Below, piece after piece: positions 1 through 6,972 of a stretch of 8,225 nt of DNA. The translations under genes and the position numbers were made by a program. Below the pieces are notes generated by a model, which saw nothing but the letters and a program-made list of their open reading frames with translations, had not been told where the DNA came from and did not search any database. Each line of letters opens with the position of its first letter. The stretch's first letter is position 1. The stretch spans positions 1-8,225 of the forward strand of contig CAJXPH010000120.1 of assembly GCA_913057765.1 (NCBI GenBank), written 5' to 3'. The DNA is from an uncultured Campylobacteraceae bacterium (GTDB lineage Bacteria; Campylobacterota; Campylobacteria; Campylobacterales; Arcobacteraceae).

Positions 1-46
1 AGATCCTCTCTGGTCTCGTGGGCTCGGAGATGTGTATAAGAGACAG
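1..46 (+). other. Nextera P7-side adapter (sequencing artefact, not genomic)
   Basis: This is synthetic library sequence. Bases 1-4 (AGAT) match the end of the Illumina P7 oligo, and 5-12 (CCTCTCTG) fit an 8-base i7 index, matching N708 as I remember the Nextera set. Bases 13-27 are GTCTCGTGGGCTCGG, and 28-46 are the 19-bp Tn5 mosaic end AGATGTGTATAAGAGACAG. Genomic DNA begins at 47. One reading frame of the mosaic end is open (GTG TAT AAG AGA CAG from 32) and runs into the chemoreceptor gene, adding a false MYKRQ start. The block should be trimmed before annotation. Confidence 0.98.
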
Positions 47-1765
47 AATTTAAATAATGAGTTTATTTTTATATCCATTTTTGTGATATCAATGATTATC
101 ATGGTCCTTATAATTAGTTCTTACATGACTAAAAAAATAGTTAATTCTTTATCAACTTTTAAAGAAGGATTAGAACATTTCTTCCTTTATGTAATTAGGG
201 AAAAAGAATATCTTAAACCAATGAAAATAGATGGTACCGATGAGTTTGGGCAAATGACAGAAGATATGAATGCTCAAATTAAAAAAATTAAAAAAATAAT
301 TGAACAAGATAAAAAAGTAGTATCTGAAATTAGCGATATTATGGGAAAAGTTTCTAATGGTTTTTTTGAATATAAAATTCATGAAAAAGGTGGAACCCTT
401 GAGGTTGAGTCATTAAGAGTAATTATTAATCAAATGATTTCTTATACAAAACAGAAAGTAAATAATATTAATAAGGTACTTGATAATTATGCAATTGGAA
501 ATTATAAATTTAGATTAAATGATGATGAAAAGATTGGTATGTACGGAGATTTTGGTACTTTATCAAGTGGAGCTATTTTATTAGGACAATCTACTTCTCA
601 GTTAGTAGCAATGATTACTAATGCAGGGCAAGAATTGGAATCTAATACTGTAACTTTGACTAAATCCTCAAAAGTTTTATCAAATAGTGCTAATGAGCAA
701 GCAGCTTCATTAGAGGAAACCGCTGCCTCTATTGAGCAAATAACTAATAATATGAAGTTAAGTGGTGAAGATGTTGTTAAAATGGCTGATATTGCAGATG
801 AACTTAACAGTAGTGCAATTAGTGGTAATGAACTAGCAAGTAAAACATCTACTTCAATGGATGAGATAAATGAAAAAGTAAGTGCAATAAGTGATGCAAT
901 ATCAATAATTGATAAGATTGCATTTCAAACAAATATTTTATCACTTAATGCTGCGGTTGAAGCTGCAACAGCAGGTGAAGCAGGAAAAGGTTTTGCTGTT
1001 GTTGCACAAGAAGTGAGAAATCTTGCAGGGCGTTCTGCTGATGCTGCAAAAGAGATAAAGAAACTAGTTGAAGATGCAAGTACAAAATCTAATGAAGGGA
1101 AAAGTATTTCAACTAATATGATAAATGGGTATGAAAATTTATCTTCTAAAATTGTAGATACAAAGAATATTATAGATAATGTAAGCGTTGCAATAAAAGA
1201 ACAAGAGTCTGGAATGATACAAATAAATGATGCAATTACTTTATTAGATGAAATGACACAGAATAATGCAACTACATCATCAAATATAGATACATTATCA
1301 AAAGAGGTTGCCAATTTATCAACAAGATTACTTGGTATTACTAAACAAGCTCAAATAAATGATAAATATTATTCGATGGTTGATGACATAGACTTAATTC
1401 AAGATATATCAAAATATAAAAATGATCATATCAATTTTAAAAAAGATTACTTTACAGACCTAGATTCATTTCGAACTTGCACTATAACCGATTGTAAATC
1501 TTGTAATCTAGGAGTTTGGATAACACAAATGGAAAATGAGAATAAAGCTTATTCAAGATCTCCTGAATGGAATAATTTAAAACAATCACATGAAAAAATT
1601 CATAATAAGGTTCAAGTATATATGGACTTAAATACTAAAAGAGTTGCTAATAAAATATTGAAACAAGCTGCAAAAGAAATTGAAGATACAACAATGGAAG
1701 TATTTAATAGTTTAAATGATATTGCAGTTGTCAATACTCGAATATCAAGAGAGAGTAACTATTAA
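47..1765 (+). CDS. Methyl-accepting chemotaxis protein with HAMP repeats and C-terminal zinc-binding CZB domain (5'-truncated)
   Basis: This chemoreceptor should signal through CheA/CheW to the flagellar motor. The true N-terminus is missing: the frame is open at the first genomic base, and the upstream GTG at 32 lies in adapter. Residue numbers below count from that GTG. A single membrane helix spans about 11-32 (probably the second one), so the periplasmic sensor is lost. A HAMP domain at about 33-88 is followed by two more HAMP-like units near 100-145 and 147-195. The MCP signalling domain covers about 200-440, with its hairpin tip at about 293-345 (IAFQTNILSLNAAVEAATAGEAGKG split around the turn). 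The C-terminal CZB domain has the 3-His/1-Cys zinc pattern: H466 in DHINFK, C491 in CNLGVW, and H520 and H524 in HEKIH. There is no NWETF-type receptor tail. CZB domains in other receptors respond to zinc and hypochlorite; that role here is inferred. The stop TAA lies inside a hairpin shared with the convergent fumarase gene. Confidence 0.93.
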   Translation, partial: NLNNEFIFISIFVISMIIMVLIISSYMTKKIVNSLSTFKEGLEHFFLYVIREKEYLKPMKIDGTDEFGQMTEDMNAQIKKIKKIIEQDKKVVSEISDIMGKVSNGFFEYKIHEKGGTLEVESLRVIINQMISYTKQKVNNINKVLDNYAIGNYKFRLNDDEKIGMYGDFGTLSSGAILLGQSTSQLVAMITNAGQELESNTVTLTKSSKVLSNSANEQAASLEETAASIEQITNNMKLSGEDVVKMADIADELNSSAISGNELASKTSTSMDEINEKVSAISDAISIIDKIAFQTNILSLNAAVEAATAGEAGKGFAVVAQEVRNLAGRSADAAKEIKKLVEDASTKSNEGKSISTNMINGYENLSSKIVDTKNIIDNVSVAIKEQESGMIQINDAITLLDEMTQNNATTSSNIDTLSKEVANLSTRLLGITKQAQINDKYYSMVDDIDLIQDISKYKNDHINFKKDYFTDLDSFRTCTITDCKSCNLGVWITQMENENKAYSRSPEWNNLKQSHEKIHNKVQVYMDLNTKRVANKILKQAAKEIEDTTMEVFNSLNDIAVVNTRISRESNY

Positions 1766-1794
1766 TACAAAGGTAAAAAACCTTTGTATTAATA
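1760..1794. terminator. Perfect 14-bp hairpin between convergent genes, probable bidirectional terminator
   Basis: Bases 1760-1773 and 1781-1794 are exact reverse complements around a 7-base A-rich loop. The arm contains ATACAAAGG. The left arm includes the chemoreceptor's TAA stop, and the right arm ends 7 bases before the fumarase stop on the other strand. The position between two converging genes and the perfect symmetry argue for transcription termination in both directions. Neither strand has a long U tract after the stem, so intrinsic strength is uncertain. Confidence 0.65.
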
Positions 1795-1801
1795 AATTAA
1801 A

Positions 1802-3292
1802 TTAGATAGTTCTCCATTTTGCAGGTCCCGTTGTATGAATAGAAGTTCCTTCTGTATCAACTGCAACAGTAACAGGCATATCTTTTACTTCGAATTCGTA
1901 AATAGCTTCCATCCCCATTTCTTCAAATGCAACAACTTTTGCATCTGTAATAGATTGTGAAATTAAATATGCTGCTCCACCTGTAGCAATTAGGTACATT
2001 GATTTATATTCTTTAATTAAATCAATAGTTGGTTGCTTTCTTTCTGCTTTACCAATCATACCCATGATACCAATTTCCATCATGTCTTTAGTAAATTTAT
2101 CCATTCTTGTAGATGTTGTTGGTCCTGCAGGTCCAACTTTTTCATCTCTAACTGGATCAACTGGTCCAACGTAGTAGATAAATCTATCTTTTAAATCAAC
2201 GCCATTTGGAAGTTCTTTCCCAGCATTTTTGTACTCAACAATTTTTTTATGAGCGGCATCACGCGCAGTCAAGATTTTTCCAGATAATAATAATGTATCA
2301 CCTGATTTATATTGAGATAAATTTTCTTTTGTTAAATCATCAATGTTCACTTTTTTAACTGTATCCATTGGGATTTCTAAATCTGGCCAAAGATCTAAAT
2401 CTGGTTTATTAAATCTTGCAGCACCGTTACCTTTTAATTCAAAGTGAATATGTCTAGTAGCTGCACAGTTTGGAATCATAGCAACTGGTAGAGAAGCAGC
2501 ATGACATGGATAATCTAGAATTTTAACATCTAGTACTGTCGTTAATCCACCAAGCCCTTGTGCTCCAATTCCAACTTTATTTATATCTTCATATAATTTT
2601 AATCTTAACTCTTCAAGTGCAGTTTCTGGACCTCTTTCTTTAAGTTCATGAATATCAACATGAGACATTAAAGACTCTTTTGCTAAAAGCATTGATTTCT
2701 CTGGATTTCCACCAATTCCAATACCTAAGATTCCTGGAGGACACCATCCTGCACCCATATTTCTAACATTTTCCATAACCCAATCATAGATTGAATCAGA
2801 TGGATTTAGTACTGCAAATTTAGATTTATTTTCAGAACCACCACCTTTAGCGGCAACAGTAATATCAATTGTATCACCATTATCAACACTCATATGAATA
2901 ACTGCTGGAGTATTATTTTTAGTATTTTTTCTTTCCCCTGCAGGATCTGAAACTACTGAAAATCTTAATGTATTATCTGGATCAGTATAACCTTTAGCTA
3001 CACCATCATTTAAAATATCTTCTAATTCTCTAGTAATATCTAGGTCAGCTTTTAAACCAACTTTTACAAAGATATTGATTGAACCTGTATCTTGACAAAG
3101 TGGTCTGTGTCCCATCGCACACATTTTAGAGTTAATTAAAATTTGACCAATTGCATTTTTAGCTGCTTCTGATTGTTCTTTTTCGTATGCTTCAACCATT
3201 CCTTCAACAAAGTCTGTTGGATGGTAATATGAAATATATTGACATGCTCCCGCAACACTATCTATAATATCTTGTTCTGTAATTTTTCCCAT
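1802..3292 (-). CDS. fumA: Fumarate hydratase, class I (single-chain, [4Fe-4S])
   Basis: This enzyme interconverts fumarate and L-malate in the cytoplasm, in the TCA cycle or its reductive branch. The 496-residue protein has the class I architecture, with the alpha domain at about 1-325 fused to the beta (swivelling) domain at about 330-496. The three cluster ligands are visible: C66 in LCQDTG, C184 in GWCPPG and C276 in IPNCAATR. Other family blocks are AAKGGGSENK (148-157), GIGAQGLGG (241-249), SGKILTARDAAHKK (337-350), VGPAGPTTSTRMD (386-398) and ATGGAAYL (436-443). It is shorter than E. coli FumA/FumB (about 548 residues), closer to the lengths of fused class I enzymes elsewhere. The ATG start has AAGGG at 3301-3305 with an 8-base spacer, and a TATAAT box 31 bases upstream. 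Mesaconase or tartrate dehydratase activity cannot be excluded from sequence alone. The symbol follows E. coli usage and marks class, not strict orthology. Confidence 0.93.
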   Translation of the reverse strand: MGKITEQDIIDSVAGACQYISYYHPTDFVEGMVEAYEKEQSEAAKNAIGQILINSKMCAMGHRPLCQDTGSINIFVKVGLKADLDITRELEDILNDGVAKGYTDPDNTLRFSVVSDPAGERKNTKNNTPAVIHMSVDNGDTIDITVAAKGGGSENKSKFAVLNPSDSIYDWVMENVRNMGAGWCPPGILGIGIGGNPEKSMLLAKESLMSHVDIHELKERGPETALEELRLKLYEDINKVGIGAQGLGGLTTVLDVKILDYPCHAASLPVAMIPNCAATRHIHFELKGNGAARFNKPDLDLWPDLEIPMDTVKKVNIDDLTKENLSQYKSGDTLLLSGKILTARDAAHKKIVEYKNAGKELPNGVDLKDRFIYYVGPVDPVRDEKVGPAGPTTSTRMDKFTKDMMEIGIMGMIGKAERKQPTIDLIKEYKSMYLIATGGAAYLISQSITDAKVVAFEEMGMEAIYEFEVKDMPVTVAVDTEGTSIHTTGPAKWRTI

Positions 3293-3323
3293 TTATTAAA
3301 CCCTTTTTTCCGAAATTGGGTTA

Positions 3324-3329
3324 ATTATA
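3324..3329 (-). promoter_or_regulatory. Predicted -10 box of the fumarase gene
   Basis: On the - strand this reads TAGATATAATTAACC, a perfect TATAAT. About 7 bases further on would place the transcription start near 3317, giving a leader of about 25 bases. The hexamer 17 bases upstream (TTATTA) is a poor -35, and the area upstream is T-rich, as expected for housekeeping sigma-factor promoters in Campylobacterota. The box sits in the 129-bp gap after the histidine kinase, so fumarase probably has its own transcript. Confidence 0.6.
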
Positions 3330-3361
3330 TCTAAAAGCAGTTTATTTAATAAAATGAAATT

Positions 3362-3393
3362 GGATAAAATTTAGATAGCTATTTCTATTTAAA
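3362..3393 (-). terminator. Weak hairpin candidate downstream of the histidine kinase
   Basis: On the - strand, arms at 3385-3393 and 3370-3378 pair over 9 bases with one central mismatch around a 6-base loop. TTTT follows at 3369-3366. Only two G-C pairs support the stem and the T run is short, so this may be chance in AT-rich DNA. It lies about 28 bases after the histidine kinase stop, where a terminator would be expected before the fumarase promoter. Confidence 0.3.
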
Positions 3394-3421
3394 TTAATAT
3401 GTTACCTTGCGATACGCGAAA

Positions 3422-5332
3422 TCATTTAGATAAGGGTATTTCAATTGTAGTTTTTGCTCCTGTATATTCTTTCCCATCATATTCATAGGTAGAATTCTCC
3501 ATATACATAGATCCTTCGAAATGTTTTATAATAATTTCTTGAGACATATAAAGTCCAATACCTGTACCTTGCGATTGATGTTTTGTTGTAAAGTATGGTT
3601 CAAAAATATGCTCCAATATTTCAGTTTTAATGCCCCCTGCATTGTCTTTTATCTGGATTACTAGATTGTTCTTATCTTCAAAACTATCTATAAATATTAA
3701 TCTATCTTGACTATCTAATTTTAAAAGTTCATCTCTTGAATTATTTAGAATATTTATTATTACTTGTACTAATTCGCTTTGAATACCATATATCGTATGT
3801 TTTTTTATATTGTTTATAATTTTGATGTTGTTATTAACAAATTGTATTTTTAGAAGGTTATGAACTTCAGTATAAGCTATATCAACAGTAAAATCTAATT
3901 TTTCTTTGTTACTCGCGAAAAAATTTCTGAAATCATCAATTGTTTTAGATAAGTATTGTGTTGAATCATTTATATAGTCTACACTTGTATCAAATTCTTT
4001 ATCACTTAATTCTCCAATTTCTCTTTTAAGTTTCATCCCCGTTGCTGCTGTAGATATTAAAGATAAAGGTTGTCTCCATTGATGCGCAATATTACCAATC
4101 ATTGTCCCAATTGCAGCCATTTTTGACTGATGAGCTAGTATATTGTGTTGTTTTGTTATCTCTTCAAGATTATTTTTTATTTCATCTTGATACTTTATAA
4201 ACCTTTTTTCTAAAAATTTTGATATATAAATTGATATGATAAGTAATAGTATTGTTAGTATAACAGTCATTATTAGTAAATGTTCTACATTATTTTTGAA
4301 CCTTTTATTTAAAAGTATTTCTTGTTTTTTTACAATACCTTGTAAATCATCTTCATAAAAACCTTTTCCAATTAGCCATTGCCAGTTTTGTATTCCTTTT
4401 ATAAAACTTGTTTTTTTTACAGGTAAGTTACTTCCAGGTTTTTTATTTTGTATGTATGTAATGTACCCTTTTCCACTTTTTGCGGTACTAATTGCATCAA
4501 TAATTGTTTGGTGAGTTCTTGTATCTTTTGCTTTTAAAGCATTTAGTCCTATAATTTCTTTTCTAATATGATTTAAATAAGTTCCTTTATAGTCTATAAC
4601 AAATATATAGGCATTTTTTTCATATGTAAGATTGTGAATATATGTTAGTACATTTTTTTTAATGTCGTCCTCATAGTCATTGAAATACTCACCTGTCCCT
4701 ATAAACCAGTTATATGGTTTGAAATGTTTGTTAAAACCTAGTTTTTTATATTGATTTTTCATATCTTCAGGTTTATGATATGACCAAGTCATAAAACCTT
4801 CGTTTTTCTCTTTAATCATCTTTACAATATTTCTTGTTAGGAAATCACCTTTCCCATCTTTGAAATTATAAAAACTTGTTCCTTCTAGGCGTTTGGCAAC
4901 TGGTAATAAAATACATTCATAATCTAATGCGTATATAAAAAAATATCCTCTGCCATTGTTAAATCGAATATTTCTTAATGCATCTTTTATCATTTTTTTT
5001 ACTATATTTTTCTCTAAATGCTTATTTTCTTCATAAATACTCATCGCTATAGTATGCGCTTCATATACTCTTTCTTTAATACTTTGCTTTAATCTTTTTT
5101 CTGTTTCTTCTTGTTGATTAATTATGTAGTTATAAACTGTATTTACTTGTGATTTTATATCTTTTTTATTCTTTTCAACATAATGTTTTTGAGTTAAATT
5201 TTTCTCCTCATTAAATGTAGCTTGATTATTAAAATACAACATGAGAGAAATAATAAATGAAAGTGTTAATATAAAAATAGGAGGTGTATATCTTATAATT
5301 AGTAAGATTATATTTTCATTTTTACTAAACAT
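3422..5332 (-). CDS. Membrane sensor histidine kinase with tandem Cache (dCache_2-like) periplasmic domain
   Basis: This 636-residue two-component sensor kinase sits in the inner membrane. TM1 is at about 8-33. A periplasmic region of about 34-350 carries two related Cache units: the first (about 90-226) ends FIGTGEYFNDYEDDIKK, and the second (about 240-336) ends LIGKGFYEDDLQGIVKK. TM2 is at about 351-370, followed by a short coiled linker. The phosphoacceptor is H417 in GNIAHQWRQPL, with an N box at 523-535 (N531 in LNNSRDEL), G1 at D563-G567 (DNAGG), an F box IFEPYFTTK at 576-584 and G2 GTGIGL at 589-594. HisKA and HATPase_c are therefore complete and should be active. Cache domains bind small ligands such as organic acids or amino acids; the ligand here is unknown. 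No response regulator lies beside it, so it is an orphan in this window. The ATG start is supported by AAAGG 6 bases upstream, and the gene has its own TATAAT box. Confidence 0.92.
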   Translation of the reverse strand: MFSKNENIILLIIRYTPPIFILTLSFIISLMLYFNNQATFNEEKNLTQKHYVEKNKKDIKSQVNTVYNYIINQQEETEKRLKQSIKERVYEAHTIAMSIYEENKHLEKNIVKKMIKDALRNIRFNNGRGYFFIYALDYECILLPVAKRLEGTSFYNFKDGKGDFLTRNIVKMIKEKNEGFMTWSYHKPEDMKNQYKKLGFNKHFKPYNWFIGTGEYFNDYEDDIKKNVLTYIHNLTYEKNAYIFVIDYKGTYLNHIRKEIIGLNALKAKDTRTHQTIIDAISTAKSGKGYITYIQNKKPGSNLPVKKTSFIKGIQNWQWLIGKGFYEDDLQGIVKKQEILLNKRFKNNVEHLLIMTVILTILLLIISIYISKFLEKRFIKYQDEIKNNLEEITKQHNILAHQSKMAAIGTMIGNIAHQWRQPLSLISTAATGMKLKREIGELSDKEFDTSVDYINDSTQYLSKTIDDFRNFFASNKEKLDFTVDIAYTEVHNLLKIQFVNNNIKIINNIKKHTIYGIQSELVQVIINILNNSRDELLKLDSQDRLIFIDSFEDKNNLVIQIKDNAGGIKTEILEHIFEPYFTTKHQSQGTGIGLYMSQEIIIKHFEGSMYMENSTYEYDGKEYTGAKTTIEIPLSK

Positions 5333-5351
5333 AACAAACCTTTATAAAATT

Positions 5352-5357
5352 ATTATA
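5352..5357 (-). promoter_or_regulatory. Predicted -10 box of the histidine kinase gene
   Basis: On the - strand the sequence is CTGATATAATAA, a perfect TATAAT 19 bases before the ATG. The predicted start near 5345 leaves a leader of only about 12 bases, just enough for the AAAGG ribosome-binding site. There is no recognisable -35, only a T-rich stretch upstream. This separates the kinase from the Mla operon behind it. Confidence 0.55.
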
Positions 5358-5372
5358 TCAGAATAACTAATT

Positions 5373-5413
5373 AAAAAGAAAGAAAATTAATACAGTTATA
5401 TTTTATAAAGTAT
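5373..5413 (-). terminator. Weak terminator candidate at the end of the Mla operon
   Basis: On the - strand, ATAC (5413-5410) pairs with GTAT (5393-5390), with an inner TTAT/ATAA stem, a small bulge and an AAAAT loop. A T-rich run (TTTTCTTTCTTTTT) follows. The hairpin overlaps the lipoprotein stop codon. The stem is interrupted and poor in GC, so the call rests mainly on the T run and on position before the kinase promoter. Confidence 0.35.
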
Positions 5414-6026
5414 CCTTTTTTAGAGACTTCTGAATAAAGTTTTGTAAGTCTAATAAAAAGTTATTAGAAATATTATTTATCCCATATACTAAGCCTTTAG
5501 CATTGTTTGTATTTGATAGTTTATTATATGTGAAACTTTTGAAATATACTTTTTGTGTGTTATTATTTATTAAATAAACTCTAATAGAGAAATCTGCATA
5601 AGATTTATGTTCTGTGAATATTTGTTTAAATTCAACTAATTCACTTATTAACTTATAGTCTGTGGGTACTTTTATATTAGAAGAGGTTATATATTTATAT
5701 TTATTCTGAGATGTAAGATGTTTTGCTATTAATTTTTGTACCATTTTTGATGGTTTATCACTCCATTTACTTAGAGCATATTCTTCTTGCTCTACAGCAT
5801 TCTTTGAGTAAAGTATTGCTTTTGTATTTATACTACTTAAAGCTTTTGGTTCATAAATACGGATTGTTTTATCATAATATTTACTAGAAATATTGCTATT
5901 CTTTTTTTCTAAAGTTAAAGAGTAAGTTTTTTGAGCGGGAAGCTCTTTTGTTATACTAATACATCCATTAAAAAGAAATATGATTGTTATTGCAACAAAA
6001 AATGATTTATATAATTGTTTACTCAT
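5403..6026 (-). CDS. ABC-type transport auxiliary lipoprotein of the Mla/MCE system (PqiC-like)
   Basis: This is a small lipoprotein of 207 residues from the chosen start. It has a basic N-terminus (MSKQLYK), a hydrophobic stretch and LFNGC, so cleavage before C22 would give a lipid-anchored periplasmic protein. Residues -3 and -2 (F, N) differ from the usual lipobox, but the overall signal is convincing. The mature part, with an early TYSL motif and a region on polymer- and strand-rich residues typical of the family, resembles the ABC_trans_aux/PqiC group that partners MCE proteins. The match is recognised by pattern and context, not by a search. The ATG at 6026 overlaps the mlaD stop by 8 bases (ATGAGTAA), suggesting translational coupling, and AGGAG sits 12 bases upstream. 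An in-frame ATG at 6050 would add 8 residues ahead of the signal peptide and is less likely. It would receive or deliver lipid at the outer-membrane side, in place of MlaC/MlaA, which are not seen here. Confidence 0.75.
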   Translation of the reverse strand: MSKQLYKSFFVAITIIFLFNGCISITKELPAQKTYSLTLEKKNSNISSKYYDKTIRIYEPKALSSINTKAILYSKNAVEQEEYALSKWSDKPSKMVQKLIAKHLTSQNKYKYITSSNIKVPTDYKLISELVEFKQIFTEHKSYADFSIRVYLINNNTQKVYFKSFTYNKLSNTNNAKGLVYGINNISNNFLLDLQNFIQKSLKKDTL

Positions 6027-6972
6027 GATTGTTTGATTCTCCTGGTCCATAATTAACTTTTCTTGTTTTAAATATCATATCTCCACCATTTTGACTAAAT
6101 TCATCAACAGTATTATCGATTTTGTGTAAAGTACTTTCTAATTCATCTAGCACTTTATCTATATCTTGAGATGATGTAGCAGTTTTTTGTAACTCTTTAA
6201 CCAAAAGCTTCACATCTGTATTTACAATATTTTGAATATCTTTAGCTAATAAATTTAAATTTTTTGATAAATTATCTACATTTGTAACAGTTTTTGATAT
6301 ATCATTTTTAACAACATTATTAATACTTGATGTCATTTCATCAACATTATTAAGAGTCTTAACAAATGAACTATCAATAAGTTTATTTATTTTTAGAACC
6401 ATTTCGTCAAAATCTTTTGTAGAGTTATTTGTGTTAGTTAGAATAGCATCTATATTATTTAAGTTTTTTTCATTTAATAAGTGCTCAAAGCGCTTTAATA
6501 GTGTTTCTACTTGTTCCCCAATATTCCCTGCACTTGAAGTGATTTTATCTATAAATGATTTTTTTAGAGGAATTACTGCATATGAACTATCTTTAACTTC
6601 TAGAGGTTTTGTATTATGTGTCCCTCCATCAATTTCAATAATTTTGTTTCCAGTTACACCTTGCGATTGAACAATGGCAAAACTATCAGTTTTTATTACT
6701 TCTGGCTTAGAAATTTTTAATATGATTTCTATCTCTTCCAAGTTCTTTGGATTAATTTGAATTTTTTCAACTACCCCAATATCTAAACCTTTATATTCTA
6801 CTATTGAGTTTTTATTTAACCCTCCAATAGATATTTTACTATAAAGTCTATACTCTTTAGCGTTTATTTCTTCAATATCATATCTTGCTAACCATAAAAT
6901 AAAAAGAACCATTGCTATAGTAAAAACTAATACAAAGATACCAACAAGTGTATATCTAGCCTTATTTTCCAA
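6019..6972 (-). CDS. mlaD: MCE-domain lipid-binding protein, MlaD family
   Basis: This is the substrate-binding component of the Mla-type lipid ABC transporter, anchored in the inner membrane and facing the periplasm. The N-terminal helix is at 8-29. The MCE domain is at about 39-117, with VEYKGLDIGVVEKI (58-71) and QGVTGNKIIEIDGG (104-117) as the clearest blocks. A long helical, Asn/Asp/Lys-rich region follows at about 140-295. At 317 residues it is well longer than E. coli MlaD (183), the excess being this helical tail, which in related proteins helps form a channel. It ends in a GPGE motif (309-312). The start is TTG: ENKARYTLVGIFVL is the conserved beginning of the family, the next Met (residue 21) would cut the membrane helix, and AAAAGGAAG lies immediately upstream. 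It overlaps the end of mlaF by 11 bases and the lipoprotein by 8. Confidence 0.9.
   Translation of the reverse strand: MENKARYTLVGIFVLVFTIAMVLFILWLARYDIEEINAKEYRLYSKISIGGLNKNSIVEYKGLDIGVVEKIQINPKNLEEIEIILKISKPEVIKTDSFAIVQSQGVTGNKIIEIDGGTHNTKPLEVKDSSYAVIPLKKSFIDKITSSAGNIGEQVETLLKRFEHLLNEKNLNNIDAILTNTNNSTKDFDEMVLKINKLIDSSFVKTLNNVDEMTSSINNVVKNDISKTVTNVDNLSKNLNLLAKDIQNIVNTDVKLLVKELQKTATSSQDIDKVLDELESTLHKIDNTVDEFSQNGGDMIFKTRKVNYGPGESNNHE

Noticed and set aside
274..300. Consecutive A runs (AAAAAAATTAAAAAAATAAT) in the chemoreceptor could be slippery or sequencing-error prone.
   Set aside because: The frame continues without interruption into conserved MCP sequence, and there is no evidence of a frameshift.
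170..382. A 70-codon open frame on the - strand near the start of the chemoreceptor.
   Set aside because: It is antisense to coding sequence and rich in Phe/Asn/Ile simply because the sense strand is A-rich. No ribosome-binding site supports it.
925..1314. A 129-codon open frame on the - strand inside the chemoreceptor gene.
   Set aside because: It lies antisense to the strongly conserved MCP signalling domain and gives a low-complexity, Ser/Phe-rich product with no family features.
3299..3322. AACCC/GGGTT inverted repeat just before the fumarase start that could hide the ribosome-binding site or act as an operator.
   Set aside because: The stem is only 5 bp with a 14-base loop, and one arm lies at or upstream of the predicted transcription start. 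It is within chance for this region.
3408..3420. A locally GC-rich patch TGCGATACGCGAA with a GCG/CGC symmetry after the histidine kinase stop.
   Set aside because: The symmetry is only 3 bp on each side and no T run follows. Nothing supports a terminator or binding site.
6431..6670. A 79-codon open frame on the + strand inside mlaD.
   Set aside because: It is antisense to the MCE domain and shows no recognisable protein features.
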